Below are positions 1 to 9,774 of a stretch of DNA of 64,000 bases, piece after piece. The position numbers were made by a program, and so were the translations under genes. The stretch's first letter is position 1. The number at the start of each line of letters is the position of its first letter. The notes under the pieces are model-generated. The model saw only the letters and a program-made list of their open reading frames with translations. It made no database searches and was not told where the DNA came from. This stretch comes from Parapristionchus giblindavisi (taxonomy: Eukaryota > Nematoda > Chromadorea > Rhabditida > Diplogasteridae): NCBI GenBank assembly GCA_943737045.1, contig CALSFV010000030.1, forward strand, positions 527,501 through 591,500. The letters are read 5' to 3'.

Positions 1-502
1 TGACGCGACCTCGGACCTGTCATAGGAAAGAACGGCGTATTCCTTTATCAAGAAACAGCAAAGGAGCTTAAATGACTCAAAAACATCCGAAAAAGCATTA
101 CGATCTCAAAATACCCATAAATGACAGTTATTTGAAACAAAATCACCTAGTTCCGAAAAATTTGAAAAAAACCATATTTTGCTTTTCCACGTGGAAAAAA
201 CGTCTCAGTAATGTTAATTAATCATTATAATATTTCTTATAATGTTTTTGAACATTCATGTTTTTGGAAGTGAAGGCCTACCTGCTCTTAGAGCCGAGAT
301 ATCCGCCATCGAGATCACACGCGCGCGCCCCAACTCCGCGCGACTGCTCATCCGCTCTCTCACTCCCACACGCTCTTTCGTGAACAGACAGGGAGAGAAA
401 AAAGGAGAAGGGAGACTAACATCTGGCAACTACAAAAATGGAGATGTTAGAAAACTCTGAGCGAACATAGTTGCATTTGAACAACAAAGAACGAGTGTGA
501 GC

Positions 503-551
503 CCCCCCCCCCCCCCAAACCTTCCTCGCTCTCTCTCGCTCTCTCTCTCTT
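503..551. repeat. Poly-C and (CT)n low-complexity tract
   Basis: A run of about 16 C is followed by C/T dinucleotide repeats. It lies between the arms of the foldback element and codes for nothing. Confidence 0.9.
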
Positions 552-844
552 CAAGGAATGATGAAGTACAATGTCAAAACTAATGTTAGATAAGATACAT
601 TTATTAGAGAAATCAGTCACAATTGAAAACAATTAACATTGAAATAACATATTACAAAGACATCGGTTGTATCATGTTACTATGTTACTATTACTATTAC
701 TATTACTATGTTAAGTAAATCAATTGATCTCTCACCTTCCCCCCATCCCCATCCTCTTTTAATAATTTTATTCTTTCACATATTTTTTTGCACTCGAACA
801 CTTTGTACTTGTTGAAACACCCTTGCGATGTACGATAAATAAAT

Positions 845-957
845 AAATAAAATACGCAAAATCATTCGAGGCGTCGAGGTAACGAGGTACCGCTCTAAAA
901 ACACCGAGCGGGTTCGAACCCCGGTTCGATCCAAATCTTTTGCTGATTTTTACAGAC
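845..957 (+). mobile_element. tRNA-derived SINE-like segment
   Basis: It contains a pol III B-box-like GGTTCGAACCC (around 910-920) followed by a tail reading CTTTTGCTGATTTTTACA. Nearly the same tail follows B-box-like sequence near 59485 and, more diverged, near 60100. No cloverleaf acceptor stem can be drawn, so it is a tRNA-derived repeat fragment, not a tRNA gene. Confidence 0.45.
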
Positions 958-1412
958 ACAGAAAACGTGTTCCAAGGTATTTTTTTCGTGATAAGAATGA
1001 TGAAACAAGTTGTTTTGAGTCATTCTGAGCTGGAAAACGTTCATTTTATGGCAACACATCTCTTCTCAAAGGGTGAGTTGGGGCGCGCGCGTGTGATCTC
1101 GATGGCGGATATCTCGGCTCTAAGAGCAGGTATTCCTTCACTTCCAAAAACATAAATGTTCAAAAACATTATAAGAAATATTATAATGATTAATTAACAT
1201 TACTGAGACGTTTTTTCCACGTGGAAAAGCAAAATATGGTTTTTTTCAAATTTTTCGGAACTAGGTGATTTTGTGTTTCAAATAACTGTCATTTATGGGT
1301 ATTTTGAGATCGTAATGCTTTTTCGGATGTTTTTGAGTCATTTAAGCTCCTTTGCTGTTTCTTGATAAAGGAATACGCCGTTCTTTCCTATGACAAGTCC
1401 GAGGTCGCGTCA

Positions 1413-1989
1413 CTAAAATCAACGCTTTTTTTGCATTTCTCAAATCCTCCGAAACTTGGGTAATTTTTAGACACATATGGGTGCAACAAAACGCGCATAG
1501 AAGAAAAGTGCACTTTTTCCGATTAGGAAAGTTACGTCACTTTTTCATAAAACCGACCGCCCCGCACCGGCGCATGGTCGACAAATGACGTCATCAACTG
1601 GGAAATGTTGCCCAAATTCTCCTCTTTCGATCCTTTTTTTTGAAAAAAATTCTATCATTATTTTGAACGGAGTTATGATCATTTTTCTGACGCACACTCG
1701 AGCCAAAAATACCGTACCAGCCAACTTTGACCGACCGCTACTCGAAAATGAGAGCAGATATGCAAAATCGGCCAACGCAGTTCAATAGAGCATCGTTCAA
1801 AGTACTTAATCTGAAATTTTCAGGGGGTCGAAATTTCTACCGCCGCGGACCCTCCGAAACGGTCGATTTTCTCGCGATTCCTCTCATAGAAAACATTTGC
1901 TTCATTGATTTCAATCAAGATTATTAATCCTTTTTTCGGCGTAATAAAGTCAAAAAATGTAACTGGATAATAATATATTTATCGCATCT
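1413..1989. other. Spacer with no recognised feature
   Basis: I see no convincing coding exon, RNA gene or repeat family here. Short open frames on both strands show no family resemblance. Confidence 0.6.
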
Positions 1990-2069
1990 TGGAGAAAAGA
2001 GACGAGGGATTTTTTCATAAACAATTAAAATACATATTAAAACAAGAAGTAGCGACGATATAGGTGCAA

Positions 2070-4826
2070 TTACTGGATTGCAACCTTTATAGAATTACTA
2101 AACACTTGAGGAGAGATTGATGTGACAATAGTTCGATCTAAATTATTCCATTTTCGGACAACACGATTTGAGAAAAATGATAGATAGCGTGTACTAGATG
2201 AAGGGTTCATACAAATTCTAAGTTGATGACCACGAGTAAAATTCAAAGTGTTGGAAAATATAAAGATGCTACGGGGGTCAATATCAATAAAATTATGAAT
2301 GATCTTGAACGTTACAGTAAGATCAATAATTGTTCTACGGGTTTCTAAAGTAAGGAGGTCCAAGGCTCGTAGACGATCCTCATACGAGGTGTACGGTAGA
2401 CGACAGCGTTTACATACCAATCTGGAGTATCTGATAAGTACTGATTCAATTAGGGCATTCAAAGACGACGACATGGGGTTCCACACTTCAGAACAGTATT
2501 CGAGCAGTGGACGGACATAAGTGCAAAATAGACGGGCATAGACAACTGGGCTTTTTGAAGTGAAAGAACGAAGGATGTAGCAGGAGCGAGCTTTAGCTTT
2601 TATCACTATGTTGCTAATATGTTCAGTGAAATCCAAAGTATTTGAATATGTGACACCGAGATCTTTGATCTCAGTGACGCAGGGTAGAAAGGTATTGTTG
2701 ATCGAAAAATTGAATGGGGGGGGGTGATTCGGGCCCATGCACATTATGACTGTTTTAGTGCGTGACATTGTGAGTCCCCACTGGGTACTCCATGCATGAA
2801 TTGAATCTAATGCAGTTTGCAAGGCGATAGGGTTATTGACAGAGAAGACTTTGAGATCATCTGCATAAATATAACATTGAACATTTTGGGGCAGCACAGA
2901 TGCAACGTCTGAAATATACAATGAGAAAAGGAGGGGGCCAAGACATGATCCTTGAGGGACTCCACTAATAACATTGAAAGGGTTAGACATTGTATCACCT
3001 ACTATAACTGATTGGGTGCGATTATGAAGGAAGGAGCTAATCCATTTGAGAAGACATCCAGTGATACCGATAGATTCACATTTATGTACAAGCAAATTAA
3101 GGGGCAATGTATCAAAAGCCTTACTGAAGTCGATAAATGCTACAGATATAAAGTTTTTCTTATCTAGGTTCTTGTGCCACGAGGAGAAGCTTGAGAGAAG
3201 GCACGAACTGCATGATCTTCTACCTCTGAACCCATGCTGTTCAGTAGGCAAGAGATCATTGGTGGTTAGAAACTCAGTGATATCTTTACAAATCAGTCTT
3301 TCCATAACCTTGCAACATGCACTCGTAATAGATATGGGGCGATAATTACTAACATCATGCTTGGCGCCTTTCCGTTTGTAAATGGGGCAAACAGTAGCGG
3401 TAAGCCAGGCAGACGGGGAACAAGAGTGAAGCATGAACCAGTTGAAGAGAATGGACAATGGAATAGAGATTTGAGATGCAGTTTTTTTCAAGAAAGCATA
3501 GGTAATACCATCAGGAGATCGAGAAATCTTATTAGGTAATTTTCTTATGACGTTGGTTATTCTGGCTGGGGAAAAATCGATATAGTCGATGCGCTGTGAT
3601 CTTGGTTGGAAAGACGAGACAGGTGTGGGATAGGTAGAATGATTAAAGGATTCACTGAAGTGATCAGCAAGTAATTGGGCTTTAGCAAAGTCAGATGTTT
3701 TTATATTGCCAGTATTATCCATGAGAGATTCTATGGAATGATGCACATCTTTTATACGATCGCCTGCGAACTTATAAAACTTCTTAAGATTAGGATTATT
3801 GAAAAGAGAGCGCTCGCGTTGCCTGCAAGTTTTATTGATTGAGAGGCGGAGTCTACGACTAGTCGCAAGAAATGGTTCAATACCAATTGAGAAGCGGTTA
3901 CGATATTGAGATCTGCACCTACGCAAGAGGTTAAGAGACTTACACGAAAAACCGTTTTTGGATTTGGATGGATTAACCTTGCGAATTGGAATGAGAATAT
4001 CAATAATTGATTGAATAATGCTTAAAAAGGTGGAATAAAGAGTGTCAGCGTCCTGATTACAAATGGAAAGTTCACTATACCAATCAACAGAGGCAATAGC
4101 AGTTTGAACAGCAGTCCAATTAGTTCTCCTATAGTCCTTAATTAGGCGAGGTTTGGCCTTAGGCAGTGATGCCAGAATAGAGAATGATACAAGAGAGTGA
4201 TCTAACTTAGGCAAAGGAGGAAGAACTCTACAGTCAGACAAGATATGAATATGAGAGGCGAGAACAATATCTAGCAGACTGTTACCCCTAGTTGGGGAGG
4301 GAACACATTGTGTCAGAGAATGAGACTGCGCAAAGTCAAGTAGAACTGGAGAGTGATGTGTAGGCGGTAGCGATACGGATAATGACAAGGAAGACCAATC
4401 GATTTCGCGACAGTTTAGGTCGCCCATTACAAAGTAAGGGTAGTTATTGGATGAGACAATATCACTGGTATGCGAAAGGCAAGTGGAGAATTGGTGAGGC
4501 TCACAGGACGGACTACGGTAGATCAGATAGAGATCAAAGATCAAGTTGTTTTCGAAGATTAGTCTAACTCCAACGGTTTGACAGTAAATTGAGAATGATG
4601 AGGAAAAGATTAAGGTAGATGAAATAGAAGGATCGATAAGTAATACTACACCACCGCCATGTTTATCCCTGTCGCATCTATAGACTGAAAATTTACCCAT
4701 TGAAAGCATAGAATCGGAAATTGTATCTATTTGAGCCCATGTTTCGGTAATTGCTACGAGTTTATAATTGAAGGTGGTTATGAAGTCGTCTAAGAGAGGA
4801 ATCTTGTAGCCTATGCTACGTGCATT
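2070..4826 (-). CDS. LINE ORF2: APE-type endonuclease plus reverse transcriptase
   Basis: The protein nicks target DNA and reverse-transcribes the element RNA onto it. Numbering from the first ATG (4709), an endonuclease/exonuclease/phosphatase domain shows GDLN (96-99) and LDHS (169-172). The RT follows, with FIDFSKAF (catalytic D527), GVPQGS (583-588) and YADD (615-618), then a cysteine- and arginine-containing C-terminal region typical of CR1/Jockey elements. The ATG cannot be the functional start. The same frame stays open upstream and encodes the missing start of the nuclease domain, including NARSIGYK and the catalytic-Glu motif ITETW, beginning near 4826. No ATG lies in that extension, which starts 36 nt after the ORF1 stop, so initiation is probably by reinitiation or a non-AUG codon. 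From the ATG it has 879 aa; with the extension, about 918. Confidence 0.9.
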   Translation of the reverse strand, partial: NARSIGYKIPLLDDFITTFNYKLVAITETWAQIDTISDSMLSMGKFSVYRCDRDKHGGGVVLLIDPSISSTLIFSSSFSIYCQTVGVRLIFENNLIFDLYLIYRSPSCEPHQFSTCLSHTSDIVSSNNYPYFVMGDLNCREIDWSSLSLSVSLPPTHHSPVLLDFAQSHSLTQCVPSPTRGNSLLDIVLASHIHILSDCRVLPPLPKLDHSLVSFSILASLPKAKPRLIKDYRRTNWTAVQTAIASVDWYSELSICNQDADTLYSTFLSIIQSIIDILIPIRKVNPSKSKNGFSCKSLNLLRRCRSQYRNRFSIGIEPFLATSRRLRLSINKTCRQRERSLFNNPNLKKFYKFAGDRIKDVHHSIESLMDNTGNIKTSDFAKAQLLADHFSESFNHSTYPTPVSSFQPRSQRIDYIDFSPARITNVIRKLPNKISRSPDGITYAFLKKTASQISIPLSILFNWFMLHSCSPSAWLTATVCPIYKRKGAKHDVSNYRPISITSACCKVMERLICKDITEFLTTNDLLPTEQHGFRGRRSCSSCLLSSFSSWHKNLDKKNFISVAFIDFSKAFDTLPLNLLVHKCESIGITGCLLKWISSFLHNRTQSVIVGDTMSNPFNVISGVPQGSCLGPLLFSLYISDVASVLPQNVQCYIYADDLKVFSVNNPIALQTALDSIHAWSTQWGLTMSRTKTVIMCMGPNHPPPFNFSINNTFLPCVTEIKDLGVTYSNTLDFTEHISNIVIKAKARSCYILRSFTSKSPVVYARLFCTYVRPLLEYCSEVWNPMSSSLNALIESVLIRYSRLVCKRCRLPYTSYEDRLRALDLLTLETRRTIIDLTVTFKIIHNFIDIDPRSIFIFSNTLNFTRGHQLRICMNPSSSTRYLSFFSNRVVRKWNNLDRTIVTSISPQVFSNSIKVAIQ

Positions 4827-4861
4827 GATCAGTAGAGATAGTATTGATTCGCGGCGTATCC

Positions 4862-6061
4862 CTAGAGGATAAATAAAGAGAAGATGGAGAGGGAGGAGGA
4901 GAGGGCGCAGAGACAGCCGAATGATGAAAGATTACTAGCAACTACAGGAGATAAGACAGATTGAGTATTGGCCTTCTTGGGACCATTAGGAGCAGCAGTA
5001 GGAGATGTATTAAGTGGCGATGAAGACAGATGAGGCCTCTTGCTATTTGAGCGAAGCGTGCTAAGTGAGTTAGATCTGATACCACCTCTGCTCTGGCTTT
5101 TTGGTCGACCACGTTTTGGAACGGTACCCAAACCATAAGCAGATGCGGCGACAGATCCGGGATTTGATAGAGGTGGATAAGAGACAAGGGATTCCCAGTT
5201 GGGAACAAGATTGTGAGATGAATCATGAACACCAAGGTCAGATGACCAAGGGTTTCCATTACCACGACCACTGTCACCCTTCTTTTGAATGGCTTCGAGT
5301 GACCGAGGAGGAAGTGCTCTTGGAGTCGATAGTCTGACTATTTTTAGATCACGAACTACATACTCCAATTGCCCCGCTGTGGCATTCATGATTCCAGCTT
5401 CTTTCCTCAGGGATCGATCAGTCTCGAGCTGATCAGCTGTGTAGTCCGGTCTGATATACGAATGAACCGAACCACCCATCCGAGCAACGCGATGCTTACG
5501 ACCAAGAGAGAAGAAACTGTCACGAGATTGAAGACAAGGAAATTGAACCTTAATGACCCGAGCTCTGTCAGACTTGGGATTTTTTGAGGGCGGATGCCTT
5601 TTGAGAGATATGGAACCCGCTAAGTCTGACAAGGCTGGATCACCAATGGTGGCAAGCATACGGGATAGCAACTCACGATCCGCAGTCTCAGTCTCTGCCT
5701 CAGTAGCACGTTCAGGAATTCCGACGAGGACGACACGAGAAGCCTTATCGCTGATAACGTGAGATGTGGATAGAGTGGATGAGACAACCGACTGAAGTGA
5801 TGAGCGAGATAGTAGTCTAGTTTGCCGATCTACTGTCTGAATCAGAAGATTTAGACTAGCACTAAGAGTGTTGAAGGCTAACGCCATCTTGTCCTCAGAT
5901 GAGGATAATCGACTCTCTAGTGAATCAATACGTTTAGCTTGTTGTTGTACAAGCTCGCTTACCACCTTACCATCCTTTTGCATACTCGATCGACAAAGTC
6001 GAACTTCTTCGATTAGTTCATCGATCTTATCGATCGACGTGTTCCTTGTATTCTTACCCAT
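4862..6061 (-). CDS. LINE ORF1: coiled-coil RNA-binding protein
   Basis: This 399-aa protein precedes the RT frame of the same retrotransposon and would coat the element RNA. Residues about 10-85 are heptad-like and rich in E, K, L and S, consistent with a trimerising coiled coil. From about 108 (RVVLVGIPE) to 225 the pattern resembles the RRM-like plus C-terminal domain of L1-type ORF1 proteins, with basic patches and SYIRPDYTADQ. The C-terminal 130 residues are low-complexity, rich in S, N, P and R. No CCHC zinc knuckles or PHD finger are visible. It ends 36 nt before the first recognisable ORF2 residue, in a different frame. Assignment rests on position and domain pattern. Confidence 0.8.
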   Translation of the reverse strand: MGKNTRNTSIDKIDELIEEVRLCRSSMQKDGKVVSELVQQQAKRIDSLESRLSSSEDKMALAFNTLSASLNLLIQTVDRQTRLLSRSSLQSVVSSTLSTSHVISDKASRVVLVGIPERATEAETETADRELLSRMLATIGDPALSDLAGSISLKRHPPSKNPKSDRARVIKVQFPCLQSRDSFFSLGRKHRVARMGGSVHSYIRPDYTADQLETDRSLRKEAGIMNATAGQLEYVVRDLKIVRLSTPRALPPRSLEAIQKKGDSGRGNGNPWSSDLGVHDSSHNLVPNWESLVSYPPLSNPGSVAASAYGLGTVPKRGRPKSQSRGGIRSNSLSTLRSNSKRPHLSSSPLNTSPTAAPNGPKKANTQSVLSPVVASNLSSFGCLCALSSSLSIFSLFIL

Positions 6062-6504
6062 CTATGAAAATTGATTAGAGCGATCAAGATCAATCGATCA
6101 GAGATAGGAAGAGGGGTGGGTAGACAGACAGGCAGAGGAGAGTGATGAGAGTGATCAGAGATAAAGAGGCACACTATGTGCAAAGATCAAAGATCAACGC
6201 GAAACAAATTGAGTGTAACGACCTATCATTTGAAATCTGGTCGAGCCAGACCCTACTTATCTCTTCCGCTAAACTTGTGCAAGACCCAAGGAGTGCAATA
6301 ACCGACACTGCCTCAGTTAACAACAAGAGTGAAACTATAGCGTCTGGGCAGGAGGAGTGTGTCGCCCCGACGTAGGAGCTTAGTTCCTACCGGTTTCCAA
6401 TTGGGCAAAAGCAAGCCAATACAAAACAAAGAATTGAATGACCAGTTTAAAGAGGGAGCCAGGGAGGCAACGACCTCTCACGGAAGAGACAAGGAAGGGC
6501 TATG
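6062..6504. other. Probable 5' untranslated region of the LINE, then spacer
   Basis: Purine-rich, repeated GATC-containing sequence lies immediately upstream of LINE ORF1. No separate gene is recognised. The true 5' end of the element could lie anywhere in the last 100-150 bases. Confidence 0.5.
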
Positions 6505-6619
6505 AAAACAAAGATAAACATCGAGACCATAATAATGCTATATTAAAGTTACATCAAAATTACCTAATGATGTAACTTTAATATAGCATTATTATGGTCT
6601 CGATGTTTATCTTTGTTTT
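6505..6619. repeat. Perfect 52-bp inverted repeat (hairpin MITE-like)
   Basis: Bases 6505-6556 are the exact reverse complement of 6568-6619, with an 11-base loop between them. The ends are AAAAC and GTTTT. Perfect arms imply a very young or conserved element. No clear target duplication is seen. It could be a tiny MITE or encode a long RNA hairpin. Confidence 0.95.
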
Positions 6620-6748
6620 ATATTCAAATATCTGAGTGATAAGCATTCGAGAGATGAGAAGGAACAGAATAAACGACGTTTGGTATTATGATCCTCACTA
6701 GATCTGACGTTTTCATTGGAGCTTCCATTAACGTTGACGTGCTGCCTT

Positions 6749-6865
6749 AAAGGGAGCGCTACCTCACTCAATGGTCTCTTCATTGCACACACTATTGTTC
6801 TGTTCTCTAACAACGAGAGAACATTGCGCTTCGAAGAGACCATTGAGTGAGTTTACGATCCCTTT
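6749..6865. mobile_element. 117-bp MITE with AAAGGGA termini
   Basis: It starts AAAGGGAGCG and ends TCCCTTT. The inside contains inverted segments around GGTCTCTTC and GAAGAGACC. Related copies of the same length lie at 14084-14200 and 15803-15919, and an interrupted one at 17624-18135. Its right end abuts and slightly overlaps the end of the 2.5-kb foldback element. Confidence 0.8.
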
Positions 6866-9406
6866 AAGAGACCGGCTCGGTAAGATTCGAGCATTTTGAC
6901 CCCCTGCCGGACATTCGCGAGGACTTTCGATCTGGCCCTCAATACTTTCATCATAGACTTATACTGGGGGGAGACCGATGAAAGTTATAGTGAAAATGCC
7001 CTTAGGCTCAAACCCGACTCACATATGTCACATTAATTAAAAAAATTGAAAAATTCATAACTTTTCAATCGTGATAGCTAGCACTTTTATTTCTTTTTAT
7101 TGTTGAATAACATGTCATGCGCCCTTCAAAACACAGCTGAGCAGTAATATCATATTCTGAATATGTTTTTTCGTGTATGATTTTCCGATTTTTCCTCTTC
7201 TATCCTCGTTGAAGAGAGACGGCAAGCATTGACATAGTACATATTGTAGCCCTGACACTTGTGTTCATGATTGTCACATTCCCTTGGAAATCCAACTTTT
7301 CCGAGAATTGAACTGAATGTGAGATATGTGTAATTTGCAAAAATCGAAAATTAAATTTCTTGTAAATCGCACGAGTAGTAGGTAGCTTTATTATGTCATT
7401 TTACTCGTAGTGATGCGCGTACATAGTCAAAATATACAAATAGACTCGGACTGCATTCAAAAAAAATTGAGAAAAATAATTATTTTATTTTTATTTTTTC
7501 AACTCCCACATTCAGTCGACCGTCAAGGTAAGTTGATTCATAGGGCGGATGGGGGCTGATGCATGTGCGTTTGCAGAAACGACTGCAATGTGAAGAATCA
7601 TCGTTTTGCAGATCTCGAATTTATTTTTTAAATTATCAAACTTGAATATTTATATGTTTATTTCATATAAATCGGTTGGAAGGTGGCGTACAGCAACCAA
7701 AGCTGTGCCATTGTCATCACTAGGAGTGTACTGTACTGCACTACCGTAACCGTCATGAATCACAAACTAACTTTTTTCAGTCGACACTTGATTATCAACC
7801 ATGTTCATGGTTGAGAATGGCTGAGGTCGAAAAATTCATGACGGTCCCAGACCAAATACTATTTGACATTATATCAACAGTGAGCCAACCTTTATCTTTC
7901 TGGATACCGTAACCCAAACTACAGTAATTGTAAGGCGCGCACCTGAATTTTCCGAAAATATTACCACATTATTATAGGGTACCGTAACTAGATTACTGTA
8001 GTTTGGGTTACGTTATCCAGAAATCTAGAAGTTGGCTCACTGTTGATATATTGCCAAATAATATTTGGTCTGGGATCATCATGAATTTTTCGACCTCAGC
8101 CATTCTCAACCATCAACCCCGGGTCATGGTTGAGAATCGGGGGTCGACTGAAAAAAATATCAGTTAGCGATTCCTGGCGATTACGGTAGTGCAGTATAGT
8201 ACACTCCTACAGATAACAATGGTACAGCTTTGGTTGCCGTACGCCGCCTTCCAACCGATTTATATGAAAGAGACATGTAATTTTTCAAGTTTGACAATTA
8301 AAAAAATAATTTCGAGATCTGCGAAACGACGATTCTTCACGTGGCAGTTGTATTCGCAAACGGACATGCATCAGCTACCATCCGCCCTATGAATCAACTT
8401 GCCTTGACGGTCGACTCAATGTGGGGATTGAAAAAAATAAAAATAAAATAATTACTTTTAAAAAATTTTAAAAGTGTAGTTTGTGTCTACTTGTATATTT
8501 TTTCTGTGTACACGCATCACTACTAGTAAAATGACATAATAAAGCTACCTACTACTCTTGCGATTTGCAAGAAATTTAATTTTCGATTTTGCAAATTACA
8601 CACAATAGATATGTACTATGTCAATGCTTGCCGTCTCTCTTCAACGAGGATAGAAGAGGAAAAATCGGAAAATCATACACGAAAAAACATATTCAGAACG
8701 ATATGATATTACTGCTCACAAGGGAACTGTCTCAACTTAATGTGGCCATATGGCATGGGAATAATTTACCTGAATCAGTTTTCGATGCTGATTACGAATC
8801 CGTTTTCAAACGTTGCCAAATCGAGCTGAGATTCGAGAAAATCGATATTAAAATTCGCTAGTTTAATCGGAAATTCGTGAGACTTCCTATATAAAGCATC
8901 CCAATGCGTTCATAAACTCATCTTTCAATTATCCAAACACCTCCTGCTGTAATTTAGTGGATATTGTAGGTAAGTTGTCAATTTTCGAATCAAATAGTCG
9001 AATTTCAAGATCGATTTTCTCGAATCTCAGCTCGATTGGGCAACGTTTGATAACGGATTCGTAATCAGCATCGAAAACTGATTCAGGTAAATTATTCCCA
9101 TGTCATATGGCCACATTAAGTTGAGACAGTTCCCTTGTCAGCTGTGTTTATAAGGGCGCATGGCATGTTATTCAACAATAAAAAGAAATAAAAGTGCTAG
9201 CTATCACGATTGAAAAGTTATGAATTTTTCAATTTTTTACTTAATGTGACATATGTGAGCCGGGTTTGAGCCCCCCCCCCCTTTTCACTATAACTTTCAT
9301 CGGTCTCCCCCCGGTATGTGTCTCTGATGAAAAAATTGAGGGCCAGATCGAAAGTCCTCGCGAATGTCCGGACCATGCTCGAGTCTTACCGAGCCGGTCT
9401 CTTAAA
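6863..9406. mobile_element. 2.5-kb foldback element with arms of over 1 kb
   Basis: The left arm (6863 to about 7925) is the reverse complement of the right arm (about 8000 to 9406) apart from a 419-bp insertion in the right arm. Its ends read TTTAAGAGACCGGCTCGG and the complement. The spacer at the centre is under 100 bp. Short open frames in it do not resemble proteins. A relic of the central part recurs near 61805-62160, so this is a dispersed family. Transcription through it would give a very long dsRNA hairpin. Confidence 0.9.
8719..9137. mobile_element. Nested 419-bp foldback MITE with TCA target duplication
   Basis: It is inserted in the right arm of the larger foldback element. The uninterrupted left arm gives the empty site. 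The inserted piece starts CAAGGGAACTG and ends CAGTTCCCTTG, with TCA on both sides (8716-8718 and 9138-9140). Inner arms of about 140 bp are near-perfect inverted repeats. A 3-bp duplication is typical of PIF/Harbinger-type elements; that class is an inference. Confidence 0.85.
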
Positions 9407-9757
9407 CCGATTCGCTGACAACGCGACGGACTTCCATCTACCCTTAATTATTACGTAATTGTTCTCTCATATTATTTGTGACTAAAATAAATAAGGAAAG
9501 AAAGAAAGACCTCATTCATCGATGTTCCTTCCCTGTTCATTCTGAACACGAGAAAGCATATAAAAAGTTCGAAAAGGAGAGCTTCTAGTTGTAAATTCTG
9601 AGTATTTCCTTTGTACTATATCGATTTTGCTCAAACTGTCTCTATGCCAACCATTGTGAGGATGAAATAAGACTTCTTTGTAGTATTTTAGTATAATGAA
9701 TTGAGTGAATTATTGTGGCTATAATGTGCTATGAAATCGTATTTGCAATAAAATTGC
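9407..9757. other. Spacer downstream of the carboxylesterase gene
   Basis: AT-rich sequence with no recognised gene or repeat. Confidence 0.6.
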
Positions 9758-9763
9758 TTTATT
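9758..9763 (-). promoter_or_regulatory. Polyadenylation signal AATAAA of the carboxylesterase gene
   Basis: AATAAA on the minus strand lies 11 nt past the stop codon (9775-9777). It is the canonical hexamer at a short nematode-like distance. Confidence 0.6.
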
Positions 9764-9774
9764 CTCAACAATAT

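Larger units (their letters stand above)
1..1412. mobile_element. Foldback (long inverted repeat) element
   Basis: Bases 1-336 are the near-perfect reverse complement of 1076-1412. The outer ends read TGACGCGACCTCGG on the left and its complement, ending at 1412, on the right. The arms are about 336 bp and the middle about 740 bp. The middle carries a poly-C and CT-rich tract near 503-551, a (TTACTA)-type microsatellite near 680-715 and a tRNA-like segment. No transposase is visible, so this is a non-autonomous foldback or long-TIR MITE. The left arm starts at the first base of the window, so the element could extend further and its target duplication cannot be read. Confidence 0.85.
1990..6500 (-). 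mobile_element. CR1/Jockey-group non-LTR retrotransposon, nearly complete
   Basis: Two long open frames lie in LINE order on the minus strand: ORF1 (RNA-binding type) and then ORF2 (endonuclease plus reverse transcriptase). There are no LTRs. Neither frame shows an internal stop, which suggests a recent insertion. The 3' untranslated part lies below 2070 and ends in A/T-rich sequence; the 5' untranslated part runs from 6062 to roughly 6500. I could not fix exact ends because no target duplication is obvious. The clade is inferred from RT motif style and the APE-type endonuclease. The copy may be active, but that cannot be shown from one copy. Confidence 0.85.
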
